Part shown: positions 1 through 12,400 of the stretch, piece after piece | Position numbering within the stretch: the first letter of the stretch is position 1 | Layout: every line of letters begins with the position of its first letter | Assembly: GCA_022605955.1 (NCBI GenBank) | Contig: JAKCOZ010000103.1 | Coordinates: 746,501-810,500 of the forward strand | Length of the DNA: 64,000 bases | From: Rallus limicola | Lineage: Eukaryota > Chordata > Aves > Gruiformes > Rallidae | Reading direction: 5' to 3' | The notes under the pieces: generated by a model | What the model was told of the DNA's origin: nothing | Databases searched by the model: none | What the model saw: only the letters and a program-made list of their open reading frames with translations | Made by a program: the position numbers and the translations under genes

Positions 1-203
1 GGGAGCTGGGAGGAGTGCTCCCCCAGGGCAGGGATGGAGTTGAAAGGACCGTTTTATTTCAGAGGAATGCAGAGCCCCAGAACTGAGAGGGTCTGTTTTT
101 TGGCTCTGACAAAGGCTGCCCCTGTGCCATAAACCAAATATTTTTCCCCCTCCAGAGGAAACATGCAAGGGCTACTGAAGAAAGTATTCTGTGTCGCTCG
201 AGC

Positions 204-250
204 ATCACAGGATCACAGAATATCTCGAGTTGGAAGGGGCCCACAGGGTT
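204..250 (-). repeat. CR1 LINE 3'-end scrap
   Basis: The + strand reads as the reverse complement of a CR1 3' end: a 'gatcacagaat' segment followed by 'gagttggaaggggccc'. The match fades after about 250. It is short and diverged, so the boundaries are approximate. Confidence 0.55.
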
Positions 251-2955
251 GTTTCCTCCACAAAAGGTGGGTAACAATGCTGCCAGATGATCATCATTGG
301 TCCCATCAACTGAGCCAGTCCACTTCTGCCCTTGTCCTCTCTTTAAAAAAAAAAAAAGATGCTTATGGGGATATTGCTCTTAGCAAGGGAGAGATTGTGG
401 GGACAGCAAGTCCAGTGGATGGGTGAGTCTAAAGGAGGTGGGATTCCTAGGAAACCTTTTCCTCTGCATAATCCTTCTCTTGAACTTCCTCAGGGACTCT
501 GGTTCATCGTGGCATCTCTCCAGCCTCTGGCTTTCCAGCAGAGAAGCCAATCTCATAAAACAGGTTGTGAGGCTAAGTATATTTGGGGTGCTGATGAGCG
601 GTCACATCCAGTCCGTGGGGTCTGGCTCCTGCCTGCCTGGCGCAGGCTCGAGCTCAGCGCTACCCAAGAACTAGCTGTGTCAGGGGCTGGCTACCAACAC
701 AGGCTGTTAGTGCAGGGAACAAATACAGGCAATTACCTGGAGCTGATAGCCTGCTTGATTAATAGCTATTCATGATGTATCAGTGTTTAATGAAGACTAA
801 TTAAAAGGAAAGGGAAGTAAGCAGGATTAGCTCCGAGCGACTGAAAAGTCTGAGGCAGCCTCCTGGCTCCTCACTTTGTGCCTGGTGATGCAGGAGGTCG
901 CTGCTGCTCTTGTTTATGCTGGGCTTTGGGTACCACATCCCAGCTTTCACCCAGGGACCTCCAGCACTGTGGGACTGACCCTTCTGGTTCTGCAGAGATG
1001 TGTGACCCCGGCACGAAGCCAGACGCTGTCCTTGCTAATGCCAGTGGCAGAGCCAAGGCTTCCTGCCCTGCTGCATGGTGCCACAGCCACATATCCTTCC
1101 ATGGAAAGGGCCAGGAAACAGAGTAAGGGGTCAGTGAGCAAGCCAAAGAGCTTGGTACTGGGTTGCTGAAGCTCTGTTGCATCCAGGAGGGTTCCTGGGG
1201 GTGCTGGTGGTGACGGTGACGCGTCTCCACATCCCCCACCATGTGTGCTGCAGCATGTTATGCTGCCTTGTAATCCACAGCCCTGGGCGTGCAAGGGCAG
1301 CATCAGCCCTCCCCTGGGATCGAACGCTTGGCAGAGTGTGTCAGCACCCTCGGAGGGCTGATGCCCCACGCTTCCTCCCAGCATCCTGGCAACATGTTTT
1401 TTGAGGAACGTTTTGCAAGTGTTTTGTGTGCTTGCACAACAACTGGCTTCTCCAGTGACTTAGATGGCTCAGATATCTCTGCTTCCCTGGCTTTCAGGAA
1501 AGTATAAACATCTTTAAGGTATCTCCATTCCATCTAAAATACCTCTAAGCCACAGAGAATAAAAGATTTATTGCATAAACAGTGAGTTTTCCTGCTTGGA
1601 TCTGATCCGTCACAGGAGGTCCATGTGCTGCCCAGACCTCGCTGGAAGAGCTGGGTTTTTGCTCTTTTTTTGTGAATAGACAGTGCCCACAGACAGCTCA
1701 CCCTCCTCTCCAACAGCTGAGCAGACAACCCCCACCCATGCTTCACATGGCAGCAAACGCCCTTTTTATTGCACCCTGGAGAATCCAGGGAGAAAGCTTT
1801 ACACAAACCTGGCTATCACTGGTCCTGCTGATCCCTGAAATATGTGTTTTCTTCCCAAGAAAGTAGTAAACTGAAAATGCTACGTCTGAGAGTGCTCATG
1901 GGGAAACCTTCAAAAGAACCCAAAGGATAAGAAGGGGGAAAAAAAACCCCAACCCTACCTTAATTCTAGTATTATGCCTCATCTTCTTGTTTCCCCGAGG
2001 TTTTGTGCTTGCTGCCTGGCTAAGAGGATGTGTCGGTGCACTTGGCCCCTTCCACAGGCCCCAGCAGAGCACAGGGAATGGCAGCTGTGGGCACTGGGGG
2101 CAGTGGGGTGGATGGGGCTGAGGGTATGGATGCTTTGGTGCTGGTATAGGCAGGGGCAGGGGCCCTTCACCTGGGAATCTGAGCAGGAAAGTCTTGCTTC
2201 TCCCCGGCTCGTGGCTGGAGAAGAGGCAGAGGATCACATCTGTGTTCCCCAAAACCAGCAGGAAAAGTTGCATTGCCACGTTACATTGAAAGGACATTCA
2301 TCCAGAGGAGCAAAATGGAAAAAAATCAGCACCTTTTCCGGCATTTCAGGCCAAATCTTAAACCCCTATTCATGCAAAACTTCTGCTGGCTCTGGCAATG
2401 TTTATTGTTCTTGTTCTAATTGAAGCAGAAGGATTAATGCAGCCCTGATTTCCTTCACTGACTTCAATGAATGGAGCTTGAGCATGGGCCAGGACTGGGC
2501 CTGGTGTTAGGAGAAGGCTTGGGTTTGGTTTTTTTTTTATCCCATCTCAAGGACTTGCAAGTTCAGTCCTGAAGCTGGTGGCTGCAGCAGCATCTTCAAC
2601 TCCAAAAGCCAGGGGGGTTTGTGCAGAACTTGCCCCACCCCCCAACACAGTCCTTTCCCTGCCTGGGGTCCTGGCCATCAGGCTGCTGCGTCACCACCAG
2701 CATCACTCCTCACGTCGGGCTGGCAGGAATGTGAAGAATTCTGGATTGTATTATATAAAGTTCCTTCATAATAGCTTAAAGAAGAAACTGTCCAGTGGCA
2801 TGAAGGTGTCAGCCCCAGTGTCACCCAAACCTGTTCCCTACCCTGCTCCCAGCGAGGCCAGTTTGCATACTTGTGCAATTCCTCTCACTGAGAGGTACCC
2901 GATGCACTCAGCAGTGAGAAGAACATGTTCTTCTGGCAGTGATGAGTGAAACACG

Positions 2956-3015
2956 CTGGGCAGTGTAACCCTGGGCAGGGTAACCCTGGGCAGTGTAACC
3001 CTGGGCAGGGTAACC
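2956..3015 (+). repeat. 15-bp minisatellite, four copies
   Basis: Four head-to-tail copies of a 15-bp unit (ctgggcagKgtaacc) occur at 2956, 2971, 2986 and 3001. The variable base alternates T, G, T, G, so the array is really two copies of a 30-bp dimer. No other change is seen between copies, so the duplication looks recent. Confidence 0.9.
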
Positions 3016-5840
3016 CATCTGGGTGTTTGTCTCGGTGGGTCGGTGCACACACACGTGGTGGTGTTGTCACCCTCTGACGTGGTTTGTGGGTATCACGGAT
3101 TTTACTCCCATTGTTTCTGGGGTGTTTTCTTAACTTGAAGTCCCCACTGGGGCTTGTTCCCTGTGAATCACACGCTGCAGCTCAGGAGGCATTTGAACAC
3201 ATAACAATAAACACGAGGCAAAGGTTCTCAGAGCAGCTAAATAAATCCCAGCACTGTTCTAACCCCACCGTTGGGCAAACACCTAAGAAGCTCAATCAGA
3301 CAAGGGGCCACAGCTACAAGCCACTGCTGAGTTTTGAGCCATCCCTCATTAAATGCCCTTCTGAGGGGTTAAATTAATTTAGCCCAGCAGTTAGGGATGC
3401 CTGTGGTCAGGTGTGACAGCCCAGCTGGGCATGGTTGGCAGGATTTTCTTCCAGGCACTGGAAAAACTAATGGTATAAAGGGGGTGATGGAGGGCTGGGT
3501 TGCCTTTCTTAGCTCAGGGACCAGTGGTGGTTGTCAAAGGCAGAGAGTCAAGGCTTATTGCAGAAGCTTGGAGGGTAAACATCCTCCTTCCAACAGCTCT
3601 TTGGCTTGTCCAGCCCCTTATATTGTTTATTAAGGGGGGAGCTCCCTGCTCTTCAAGGGCTGCTTGGGAAGGGAGGAGAGTGGTTGTTTCAGCTGAAGTG
3701 CTCTGCAGCAGAAGAAGAATGTATGAACTGCTCAAGGAGAGACAGATTCTGGCACTTAGGAGCAGGTTTCTACCTCTTGCTTGGGGCTGATGGGAGGCAA
3801 GGGCAGGGCTCTGCCCCTTGAGGGTAGATAAGGGTATTAATTTGGTTTGTCCTTACAAGCCCCTCTCTGTGCACACCCTGATGTTCCTGGTGTGCCTGTT
3901 AATCTCCCATCTAGGGACTGAGCCTGGTGGTAGGATTTAGCATTAATAATCCAGGGATAATTCAGCAGCCTGAAAGCTTTGGGTAAATTCCTGGGGTTTT
4001 TTTTAGTATACTTTCTTTTAAAGTCCAGGGCAGAGCATCCACTGTTAGTGGGAGCTTCTCCCTGCTGGGGATTGGGGGGGGGGGAACTTGCAGAGGGCTC
4101 CTGGGTGTGCCACCATGTTCTATGTTGATGAGGCAGATCCCTTAATTATCCCATCACGTTTTCTTTACCTTGTTTTTGATGTGATTGAGTGTTCAACAAA
4201 GTTGTTTTAATCCCTGTGAAATCCCTTGTGGATTTGGCAGGGTGTGGCTCTGACAGAGTTGTTGGGTTTTTTTTCCTCCTTTTCTGTACACCCCCCCCCT
4301 CCCTCCCTGCATTAAAGGTGTGTGTGCAGGCACAGGGATGCTTTATGTGGTGGGATGCTGAGAGGGACCAGCTGTTGGCCAGGGAGCTGGATGAGGGACG
4401 TTGAGTGGCTGCTGTGGTGCTGTGTGTGAGCATCATGATGGGGAATCTGGCTCTTGTGTGTGTTTATCCTCCTAAAGCATCTGTGAGACTGGGAAGAGAG
4501 ATGATCTAGAGGAAAATGTTGGGTTTTTTCCTCTTCCAGCCCCAGTACTTGGCTCCCTTGAAGAATCTCCAACCTGGGATGGAGCATGTGGTGTCCTGCG
4601 TTACCCCACCAAAGGACCTGGCTCGGCCAAGGACTGCAGCTGGGACGAGTCCCTCTCTCCTAAAGCATGTGGCTGCCTCCTTTCTCACCACCACACGTGG
4701 TGCATCACCCTGCTCCCTGGTCCTTGACCCCTTGGCTCATCCCATGCTTGAAGGGGATCACCAAACCGGAGCAGTGAGAACCCCACCTGCTGGGTTGAGT
4801 TTCTGTCCCCTGGGACCTGCCCAGCTTTACGCCTCTGCTCAGCCTGAGGAGGCTGAAAGCCCTTGAGGAGCTTGTGGTTAACAGGCACTTAATTGATTCT
4901 GAATAATGCTGACAAGTTTTTGCAGTCCTCCTGGTAATCCCCTCTCTTTCCAATTGAATAGCTGGGGCTGGGTCTGTGTGGATGCCAGCTGTACACTGCT
5001 TGGCTGCATTCTTTCATTTCCAGCTCATGCTTTCCTTTTAACCCTTCCACTGCCCCTTTCTTTGCAGAAGCCCTGAACAGGGATGGTCCTTCCAACCTCC
5101 TCTTGCAGACAGCCTGCTCTTTACCTTCTCTAGGACTCACCTTTGGGGAGCCTAAAACGTGGCAGGACCTTTTTTACCTGTCGTGGCAGACTAAAAGGAT
5201 TAAGCTAACTTAATTTTTTGTACCTGTATTATAGACTTAGCTAATTAATGTCAGGTGTGATGGGGCATGGCAAGCAGTAAATGCCTTGAAGGGGCTGGGG
5301 AAGGACCAGAGGGGAGACTGTGTTGAGCTGGGATGTAGGGGCACAGTTTGTAGCCTGAGTGTGGTGCCAGATTTATTTGAAATGGTGCTTTCATTTTGTG
5401 GGAACACAGGGCAAGACTGCTCTGCTGACAGCCCTCACTCATCACAAGCCTGTCTCTCCATGTGCTTAGGTGTTGGGTGTGCTGTGTTTGCACTGCCTCT
5501 TCCTCTCTCCTGGATGAATGTGACACATTTCACGATGCAAAGGGACATTTTTTTTCCTCTCCTGCTGTGGCTGGGTGGCAAGAGGAGGTGTTTCCATCTC
5601 CCTGTTCTCCAGACTGTAATTCCCCCAGGAAAACCTCACTGACTCTGTGCCCCTTCCCTTGGACACGCTCTGGGAGCTGGATTCCCCTTTCATCCCTCTC
5701 CTTCATGGGGCTGAATTAATAACAACACTTCGGTGGTGGGGGCTGCGTGGTGCTCCCCTGGGACACCTCCAAACCCTCCCTGTGCCCCCACGGAGAGGAC
5801 ATCCCATGTGGGGCGAATGGGTTCTGCTCAGTGTCCCGTT

Positions 5841-5865
5841 CCCCCCCCCCCCCCCCCCCCCCCCC
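5841..5865 (+). repeat. Poly-C tract, 25 bases
   Basis: An uninterrupted run of 25 C lies about 530 bases upstream of the FAIM2 ATG, at the edge of its CpG-rich promoter region. Its G-rich complement could form G-quadruplex structures. Length in an assembly is unreliable for such runs. Confidence 0.95.
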
Positions 5866-5924
5866 AAGCCTGGGAAGGGGCAGGGAGGGATCCAGGCTGT
5901 GTGCGATTCCTCCCTCCTGCTCTC

Positions 5925-6396
5925 GTGTGAGCGCTCGGCTCAGGCCCCCAGCGGAGCCTCCAGCCGCCCCCCCTGACCCCCCCCCCCGCCGGCTCCCTGG
6001 CCCACGGTCAGCTCCGGCCTGTAGCGGCAGCGATGCTGCAGCAGAGCATCCTTCCCGTCCCCTGCCCTTGGCGAGCCCGTGCCCGAGCTCAGCATCCCTT
6101 GGGCAGCCTGGGCCGTGTCCCTGCGCCCTCCCGGTCGCTGCGGCGGCTGCTGGCTCCTGCTTCAGCCGCCCCTTTCCCAGCTTCCCCCTGTGCCGGGGGC
6201 TGGGAATGGTACGGTCCTCTCTCTCTCCAGCGCCCGCTGCTCCGTGGATGTTGCTAGAAGGTGAAGGCATCAGCGCAGGCTGCGGAGGCTGCAGCCAGCC
6301 CCCAGACATCCCGGGAGAGGGCACGGAAGGGCCCCGGTGAGGACGCTGTGCTCGGCTCTGGCCCTCGCATCCCGCTCGCATCCTTAGCGAGGAGCC
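5925..6396 (+). promoter_or_regulatory. FAIM2: CpG-rich presumed promoter and 5'UTR of FAIM2
   Basis: GC and CpG content rise sharply from about 5925 and fall off after exon 1. The segment runs into the FAIM2 start codon with no intervening splice acceptor that I can identify, so it should contain the transcription start and 5'UTR. I see no convincing TATA box, as expected for a CpG-island promoter. The exact start site cannot be read from sequence. An ATG at 6033 in this segment opens a 74-codon frame that could act as an upstream ORF if transcribed. Confidence 0.6.
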
Positions 6397-6411
6397 ATGA
6401 CCCAGGGGAAG
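6397..6411 (+). CDS. FAIM2: FAIM2 exon 1, coding part
   Basis: Encodes only MTQGK, which matches the conserved FAIM2 start. The ATG has G at -3. The exon ends in AAG before the donor gtaggt, phase 0. This exon is too short to find by open frame alone; it was placed by the family N-terminus. Confidence 0.93.
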
Positions 6412-9400
6412 GTAGGTGGGAGGCCAGCGCGGGGGTGAGGGGCTTGCATAGTCCCTGCGTGTTTTGATGGGGGAAGTGGGCTGGAGGGAAGGGATTTGAG
6501 GAGTAAAACAGTCGCTGTGGAGAGGGGAGCTGCGTGCCCGTGCGCAGCCCCTGCGATGGGGATGTTTGCGGCAGAGGAAGGGGATGGGGGGCTGTGGGGT
6601 CGGGGGCTGTTTTTGTGCGGCTCAACCCTGCTGTTGGACCTGCCGCTGATCCCTGCACCCGTCCTGAGTGTCAGGGAGCTTGATGGGTGCTGGTGCTTTC
6701 CCATCCCTGCCCCCAGCACCCAGCGCTTGGCTCCTGCCCTGAGTGCCTCATTCCTGGTGTGGGAACTGGGGATTTGTGGGGTTCTCCAATGCTCTGAGAC
6801 CAGGGATTGGGGGTTTGGGCATCCTCAGCTGCACAGTGCACCATTGCCATGACAACTATGCTGGAGGCTGCCTGGATGCAGGCAGCACCATCCCTCCTGT
6901 GTCTCCTTGGGTACCTCTGTGGGGGTCTGGTATAGTGTGTAATGGGGGGGGGGGGGGGGGGGGGGCATGAGGACAGTCCCTGTGATCTGGCTGTGGCACA
7001 GTTATCCCCATGCAACTTGGGGTGCCCATCACAGCCTGGTACGCTGGCTTTGTTTTTGAGGGCCTCTCACACCTTTAATTTCAGACCCTCTCACAGGGGC
7101 TGTGCTCTCTGCTGCAGTGAGAGTTTCCCTGCCCACTTCCTCTTGGACTTTCTGTGGTTCCAGCCCTGCATCCCTGTGATCCATGGAGATGCTGCCCCTG
7201 ATGCTGGACTGGCACTCGCTTTGACAGCAAGGGCAGGATATCAGGCTCTGAACTTACAATAAAGGTCTAGAAGGTAAAATGGATATTGTTCCCAAGGAGA
7301 AGCAAGTTCTCAGGTGGCCTGAGGCTGACTCTTTGCTGGGATTTCCTAGTCTGAAGACACAGAGTCCCAAATCCCTTTAGCTGCATCTCCAAATTACAGC
7401 AAACAGCAATACTGAGCTTCTGGGTGGGCAGACAGGAGAGAGAGAGAAGAAAATTAGAGGGCCAAATGTCTGAGGCACCACGGGTGATGCTGGGCAAGGC
7501 TGTGTCCCCGTCCCCCCCCAGACCAGGTTGCCTAAAGTTTTTCATCCCCTTTAACATGCCAGGTGTTTTCTGGCCTCAGATGCATCAGAGGATGCTCCTT
7601 CGTGGGGGTGAGCCCCTTGTCAGCCTGCAGGAGCTGCTGGATGTTCTTCCAGTTCCCAATCCCTTCCTCCAACTGAAGGATGCCCAGACCTCTGTCTGTG
7701 CTCTGTTGGGTTCCACTGCAGGCCAGTTTCTGTCAGTCTTTACAGCCTAACCTCTCTCTTCCCTTTCTGTGCAGCTCTCTGTGAACAACAAACCCCCCAA
7801 CTCTGAGGGACAAGGAGAAAAGAGGGATAATGCCACGGCTCCACCAGCTCCTCCCACCTATGAGGAGGCAACAGCTGGAGAAGGGATGAAGTCTGGTGCT
7901 TACCCTCCTCCCCCGTCGGTCCCACTCCACCCCAGTTGGGCTTACGTCGACCCCAGTAAGTCCTGCTGTACCCAGGGTGATCCCTTTGCAGAGGGGGGAG
8001 AGGGGTGCAGAGATTCCCCCAGACTTGTAAAGAGGGAAACCAAGGATGTGGTGCCCAGTTTGGTCCATGGCAGAGCTCACCCTGGAGTTGTAAGCCAGAG
8101 ACTTCTGTATCTAGATGTGAAGAACATTTCACTCAACCTCTCGACCTATCTGCCTTCCAGAGGTGGGACTAAACCCCAGTGCTCTGTCCCCACTCTGCTT
8201 CCCAGGTCTGGGATGGGTAAAGTCCCAGCTCGCTGCACTGGGTGATGCCATGTTGCAGGGCTGGGGACAGTCCTGGTGCAATGCCCCCTGCACTGCAGGC
8301 AGCATCCCCCCTCCCCAGCTCCTGCTCAAGCTCAGCTTTCAAAGGAGCTGCTGAACCTGCAAAATCAGTGTCACAGCATCAGTGATGTCTGGCTGCTCCG
8401 AGCTGCTGTTGGCAGCCAGTGGAGGTCACGACGCTGCTGGCCTTGAAGGCTGAATTGTCCCAGCGTTGGGCTGTGTGGCCGACCCCTCAGTAAACAAACA
8501 GCTTTTCTTCCCTGGGTGCTTCGTGCAGCTCCTGCTTGGTCGTGACAAGAGGACAAAGGCTCCACTGTGCCCAACACAGGGGAATGACTGTGTAGCAGCA
8601 AGCTGGGATGGGTGCGGGATGCAGTGGCCAGCAAGTGAGTCTGCTGGGGTGGCCAACTGCTCTGCCAGCATGGCTTGAGCTGGAGGGAGTGCTGGAGGGA
8701 CTGGATTTAATGACTCCCAAGTCCCCTCTCTCTGCTCAATCCTTTGCCTCTGTTGTGTTTTGCTGACTGTTCCATCCAGCGGGGACAGTCACAGCCACGG
8801 GGATGGAGACATTTAGGGAGAGAGCAAGCTAAACCCCTCAGAGAAGTGTGTGCTGCACACTCCAATGCTTCCACAGGCCTTCCCTTTCTTGTTTGCCTTT
8901 GGGAATCAGAAACAGAGGGGATAAATAACCTCCCAGCTCGCTGCAACAACCATCTGCGTCTTTCTACTGTCATGATGAATTAGGATGGGTGAAGCCCGAA
9001 CTGGTTAGGATGCTGGTATTTTGGGCATCCCAGAGGACCTGTTTAGGTGATGTGTCATCTCTCGTCCCCTCCCTGACAAGCCTGTCAGGATTTCCTCTCT
9101 GCAGCTGTCTCCTGCCCTCATCCCTGCTGGGGTTTTCCTCCGATTTCATCTCCTTCCTCCCTTTCCCAGCCCTGAGCCCTGCTGCAAGCTGTGGCTCCTG
9201 TACCCGTGTCGGGGGGGGTGGGGGTGCACATGGACACGTGCCATGGGGCTGTGTCTGACAGCTTATATGAGACTGGAAGTCGCTGGGGAGAAGAGGCGTG
9301 TGGTTTGGGTTGCTTCCTTTCATGATGAGCCTGGGAAACATGCCCTTGCTGCCGGACAAGCGGCCGCGGGTTGGGAGGTGAGGGATGCTGGGGGCAGCAG

Positions 9401-12400
9401 GCAGGGAGGAGGAAACCCCTTCCATTCCTCTGAGGCACTTAGGTGCCTAATTTGCTGTTTAGATGCCTCGATTGCTTTGACGCAGGAGGCATTGAAGCGT
9501 CCTGGGGATATGGGCCTCAGGTGCTCCCGGGCAGCGTGGGCGATGATGGGTCGCGCAGGGAGGATGTGCTGCAGGGGTTTCATCTCCACTGGGGCGTAGA
9601 AAAAGCCACAAGAGATTTATTAGGCACAAGAAGAGCACGAGGGATTTATTTCCTGCCAGGGGCATCTTTAGGATGAGGCTTCTGCAATAAGAACCAGCAA
9701 CCTTTGACTAGTGTAGCAGAAGAAATGCAAGACCAGGGCCTCGAGCTTGGTGTCTGCAGCCCATCCTCAGAGTAGGAGAGGGTCTTTCCTCCATCTGCCT
9801 GAAGGCTCTGAGCATCTGTCCCCATTGTGGCAGGGGTAGAGTTAATTTTATTTCTAGCAGCTGGTGCAGTGCTGTGTTGGGAGTTAGGATGAGAGTAACA
9901 GTGATAACACCTCATGTTTTTAGCTGTTGCTAAGCAGTCAAGGACTTTTCAGCTGCTTGTGCTGGCCTGACAACAATGGGGGGAGGGAGGGGAGGGGGAT
10001 GTACTCAAGAAGCAGGGAGAGGACATCACCAGAACAGGTGACCCTGACTGCCCAAAGGAATGCCCCATACCAGCTTTGTGTCCTGTCTATGACTGGGGGT
10101 GGGCTGGGGGCTGGGTGCAGCAGCTGGAGGGTCTCATGCAGCATCGACTCTGGGTGAAGTTGTGCTCTTCATCACTTGTTGTGTTATTATTAATCTCATT
10201 ATTGTCCGTGTGTGTGTGTGTGTGTCCTATTAAACTGCTTTTATCCCAACCCACGTGTTCTCTCACTTTCACTCTTCCCATCCTCTCCCCATCCCACTGG
10301 GGGAGGGAGAGCGAGCGAGCGGCTGCGTGGGGCTTGGTTGTTGGCTGGGCCTGAGCCATGGCAGCATCACTGGGCTTGAGAAGCTTTGAGAAGGAGGGGA
10401 GGCATCTGCCAAACAGGCAGGGACAGGAACGTATGGCTGGTGTGATCACATAAGCCTTCGTTCCATGGGAAGCCCAGGCAGGGAGGCTGTCAGGGGGTAG
10501 TCAGAAGGGAAGGGGATAGCACAGGGGAGCGATGCACCACGACAACTGAGGCTTCAGTATTTGCTTTATTTACCTTGAGCAAGAGGTTCAGGAGATGGGA
10601 AAGGCTTGCACCTGGCTTGTGCAGCTGATCTCAGCAGGGGGAAGCTGCCTCTTTAGGGTTCTCCTCACAGCGCCCTGCTCTTCAATACCCGCGCTGCTGT
10701 CTTCATCCCTGGCTGCTGACAGCTGCCTTTGCAGCAGGAAGAGGTTTTCCTGAGGCTTCCTTCCACCTCCCCTCAGAGCAAGCTGATGCTTCATGGTCCA
10801 GCCTTCTACTTGCCCATCTGCAGACAATCTCCAGCTCGTATTGGAGCCCTCAGCAAAGCAGAGCTGTGTTGTAGGGTGCAGTGATTTTTGGGGAGGCATT
10901 GGGGGTGTCTCCCCATGTTTAGGCTTGCTGCTAAACCATTTTCCAACTCCTTGCATGGAAATAGGGTTCAGGGATGGGGCCTCATGGAAAAGCTGGCTGC
11001 AGTGAGGCTCTCTCAGAGCAGAGGGCACACTGTTGATAGAAGGCATGATGCAGGCACAGTCTAAGCTCAGGCAATTACAGAGCAGCGAGGGAATCCTGCA
11101 CCTGAGCTGCTGATGGGGATGATTGAGGTGCTGAGTCACAGCTCCTCTGGGGGATGCTTTAATATTCAGTGAAAGGTGAGCAAAGATGTGATACGAGCCC
11201 TCTAATTGCCATTAGGAATATGGTGTTACCACAGGCAGGAATTAACCCTGCGTCCTTGTGGTGCTGGGGTTTGCAGAGGTGGTTTCCCCCTCCCTGGTTT
11301 GTTCTTGGAGATGGTCCCAAGGAGAGGGAAGGGAGCAGTGTGCCTCCTTGCATGCCTGTTTTGCAGTGGAATAGGAAACCTTGAAATTCGGGGCTCTCGA
11401 GCTGCAGTCAAGCACTGGGGTCAGCTTACTGTGACTGGGGAGGGAGCTGGGTGATGGGAGCTGATCTGTCTGGCCTCTGCTTCAGGCACGAGCCCGAGCT
11501 ATGGCAGCGGCGGGTACCCAGGGGACACGGAGATGCTCACGTCCTTCAGCTGGGATGACAGGAATGTGCGCAGAGTCTTCATCAGGAAGGTAAGGGGCAC
11601 ATCCCCCCGGGCTCAGCCTTCTCCTGCAAGAGCAGGAGAGCAGCTATGAGCCCTTGGGGCTGGGGGGACCTGGCTGCCATGGCTCGGCTGGGTGGGATGC
11701 AGGGAAGGCAGGATGCCCATGGGCTACTTCTCGTTGCAGGTTTATGCCATCCTGATGGTCCAGCTCTTGGTCACTGTTGTTATTGTGGCTTTCTTCACCT
11801 TCTGGTAGGTCTCTTGAGCAGCAGTAAGGCTTTGTCCTGGGTGTGCCCTGCTCTTGAACCCTCTGTTACTGCGGGCGGGGGGTCCCCCCACTTTGTGCTC
11901 CAATAGTAAAGCAAAACTGAGGGAACCCTGAGAAGGTCCTTCAGTGCTTCCACCTATCCCACATGTCCTCTGGATTGTCTGTTCTGGGTGCTATCCCCAG
12001 CCAAAAGGGCTGCTTGCCCTTGAGTATCAGCTGATGTGTTTTTCCTTTGGGAGTTATCAAGGCCATCAGATCCCAGCCTGCTTCAGAGACCAGGTTCCCC
12101 CCTCCTTGCAGGAGCAGATACCCCACGCTCAAGCAGCAGCTGTCCAGCTCGGATGACTGAGCGTTTCGTGCAGCTCACGTTGCCTCCAGAATAAATAATG
12201 AATCACTGTCAGCCTGAAGATTTCAGCTCCTTAATCACATCTTGGAGGAGGCTGCTCCCCAGCCAGCCCGACCGAGCAGTGGGTAACAGCAGGGCTGCCT
12301 TTGACAGCTCCAATTTCTTTCCAGTTGGTCAGGCTGATGGGTGGTGTTGGGGTTTCCCCCCTCCCACCCACATACCCCACGCTGCATCGCCCTCTGTGTG

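Larger units (their letters stand above)
1..5899. other. Intergenic region upstream of FAIM2
   Basis: I see no coding exon on either strand; the open frames are short and match no protein family I know. The stretch holds a short CR1 scrap (about 204-250), a four-copy 15-bp minisatellite (2956-3015), a G run near 4074-4084 and AT-rich patches with TAATTA-type motifs (about 749-812 and 5196-5250). In mammals the aquaporin genes AQP2/5/6 lie upstream of FAIM2. I looked for their NPA-containing exons and found none here. Confidence 0.6.

Noticed and set aside
53..58. AATAAA on the - strand at the left edge, a possible 3' end of a neighbouring gene
   Set aside because: A single hexamer with no coding exon nearby is not enough evidence.
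5716..6381. 221-codon open frame on the - strand over the FAIM2 promoter
   Set aside because: Long frames arise by chance in CpG-rich, stop-poor sequence. The product is Gly/Pro/Ala low complexity with runs from the poly-C tract.
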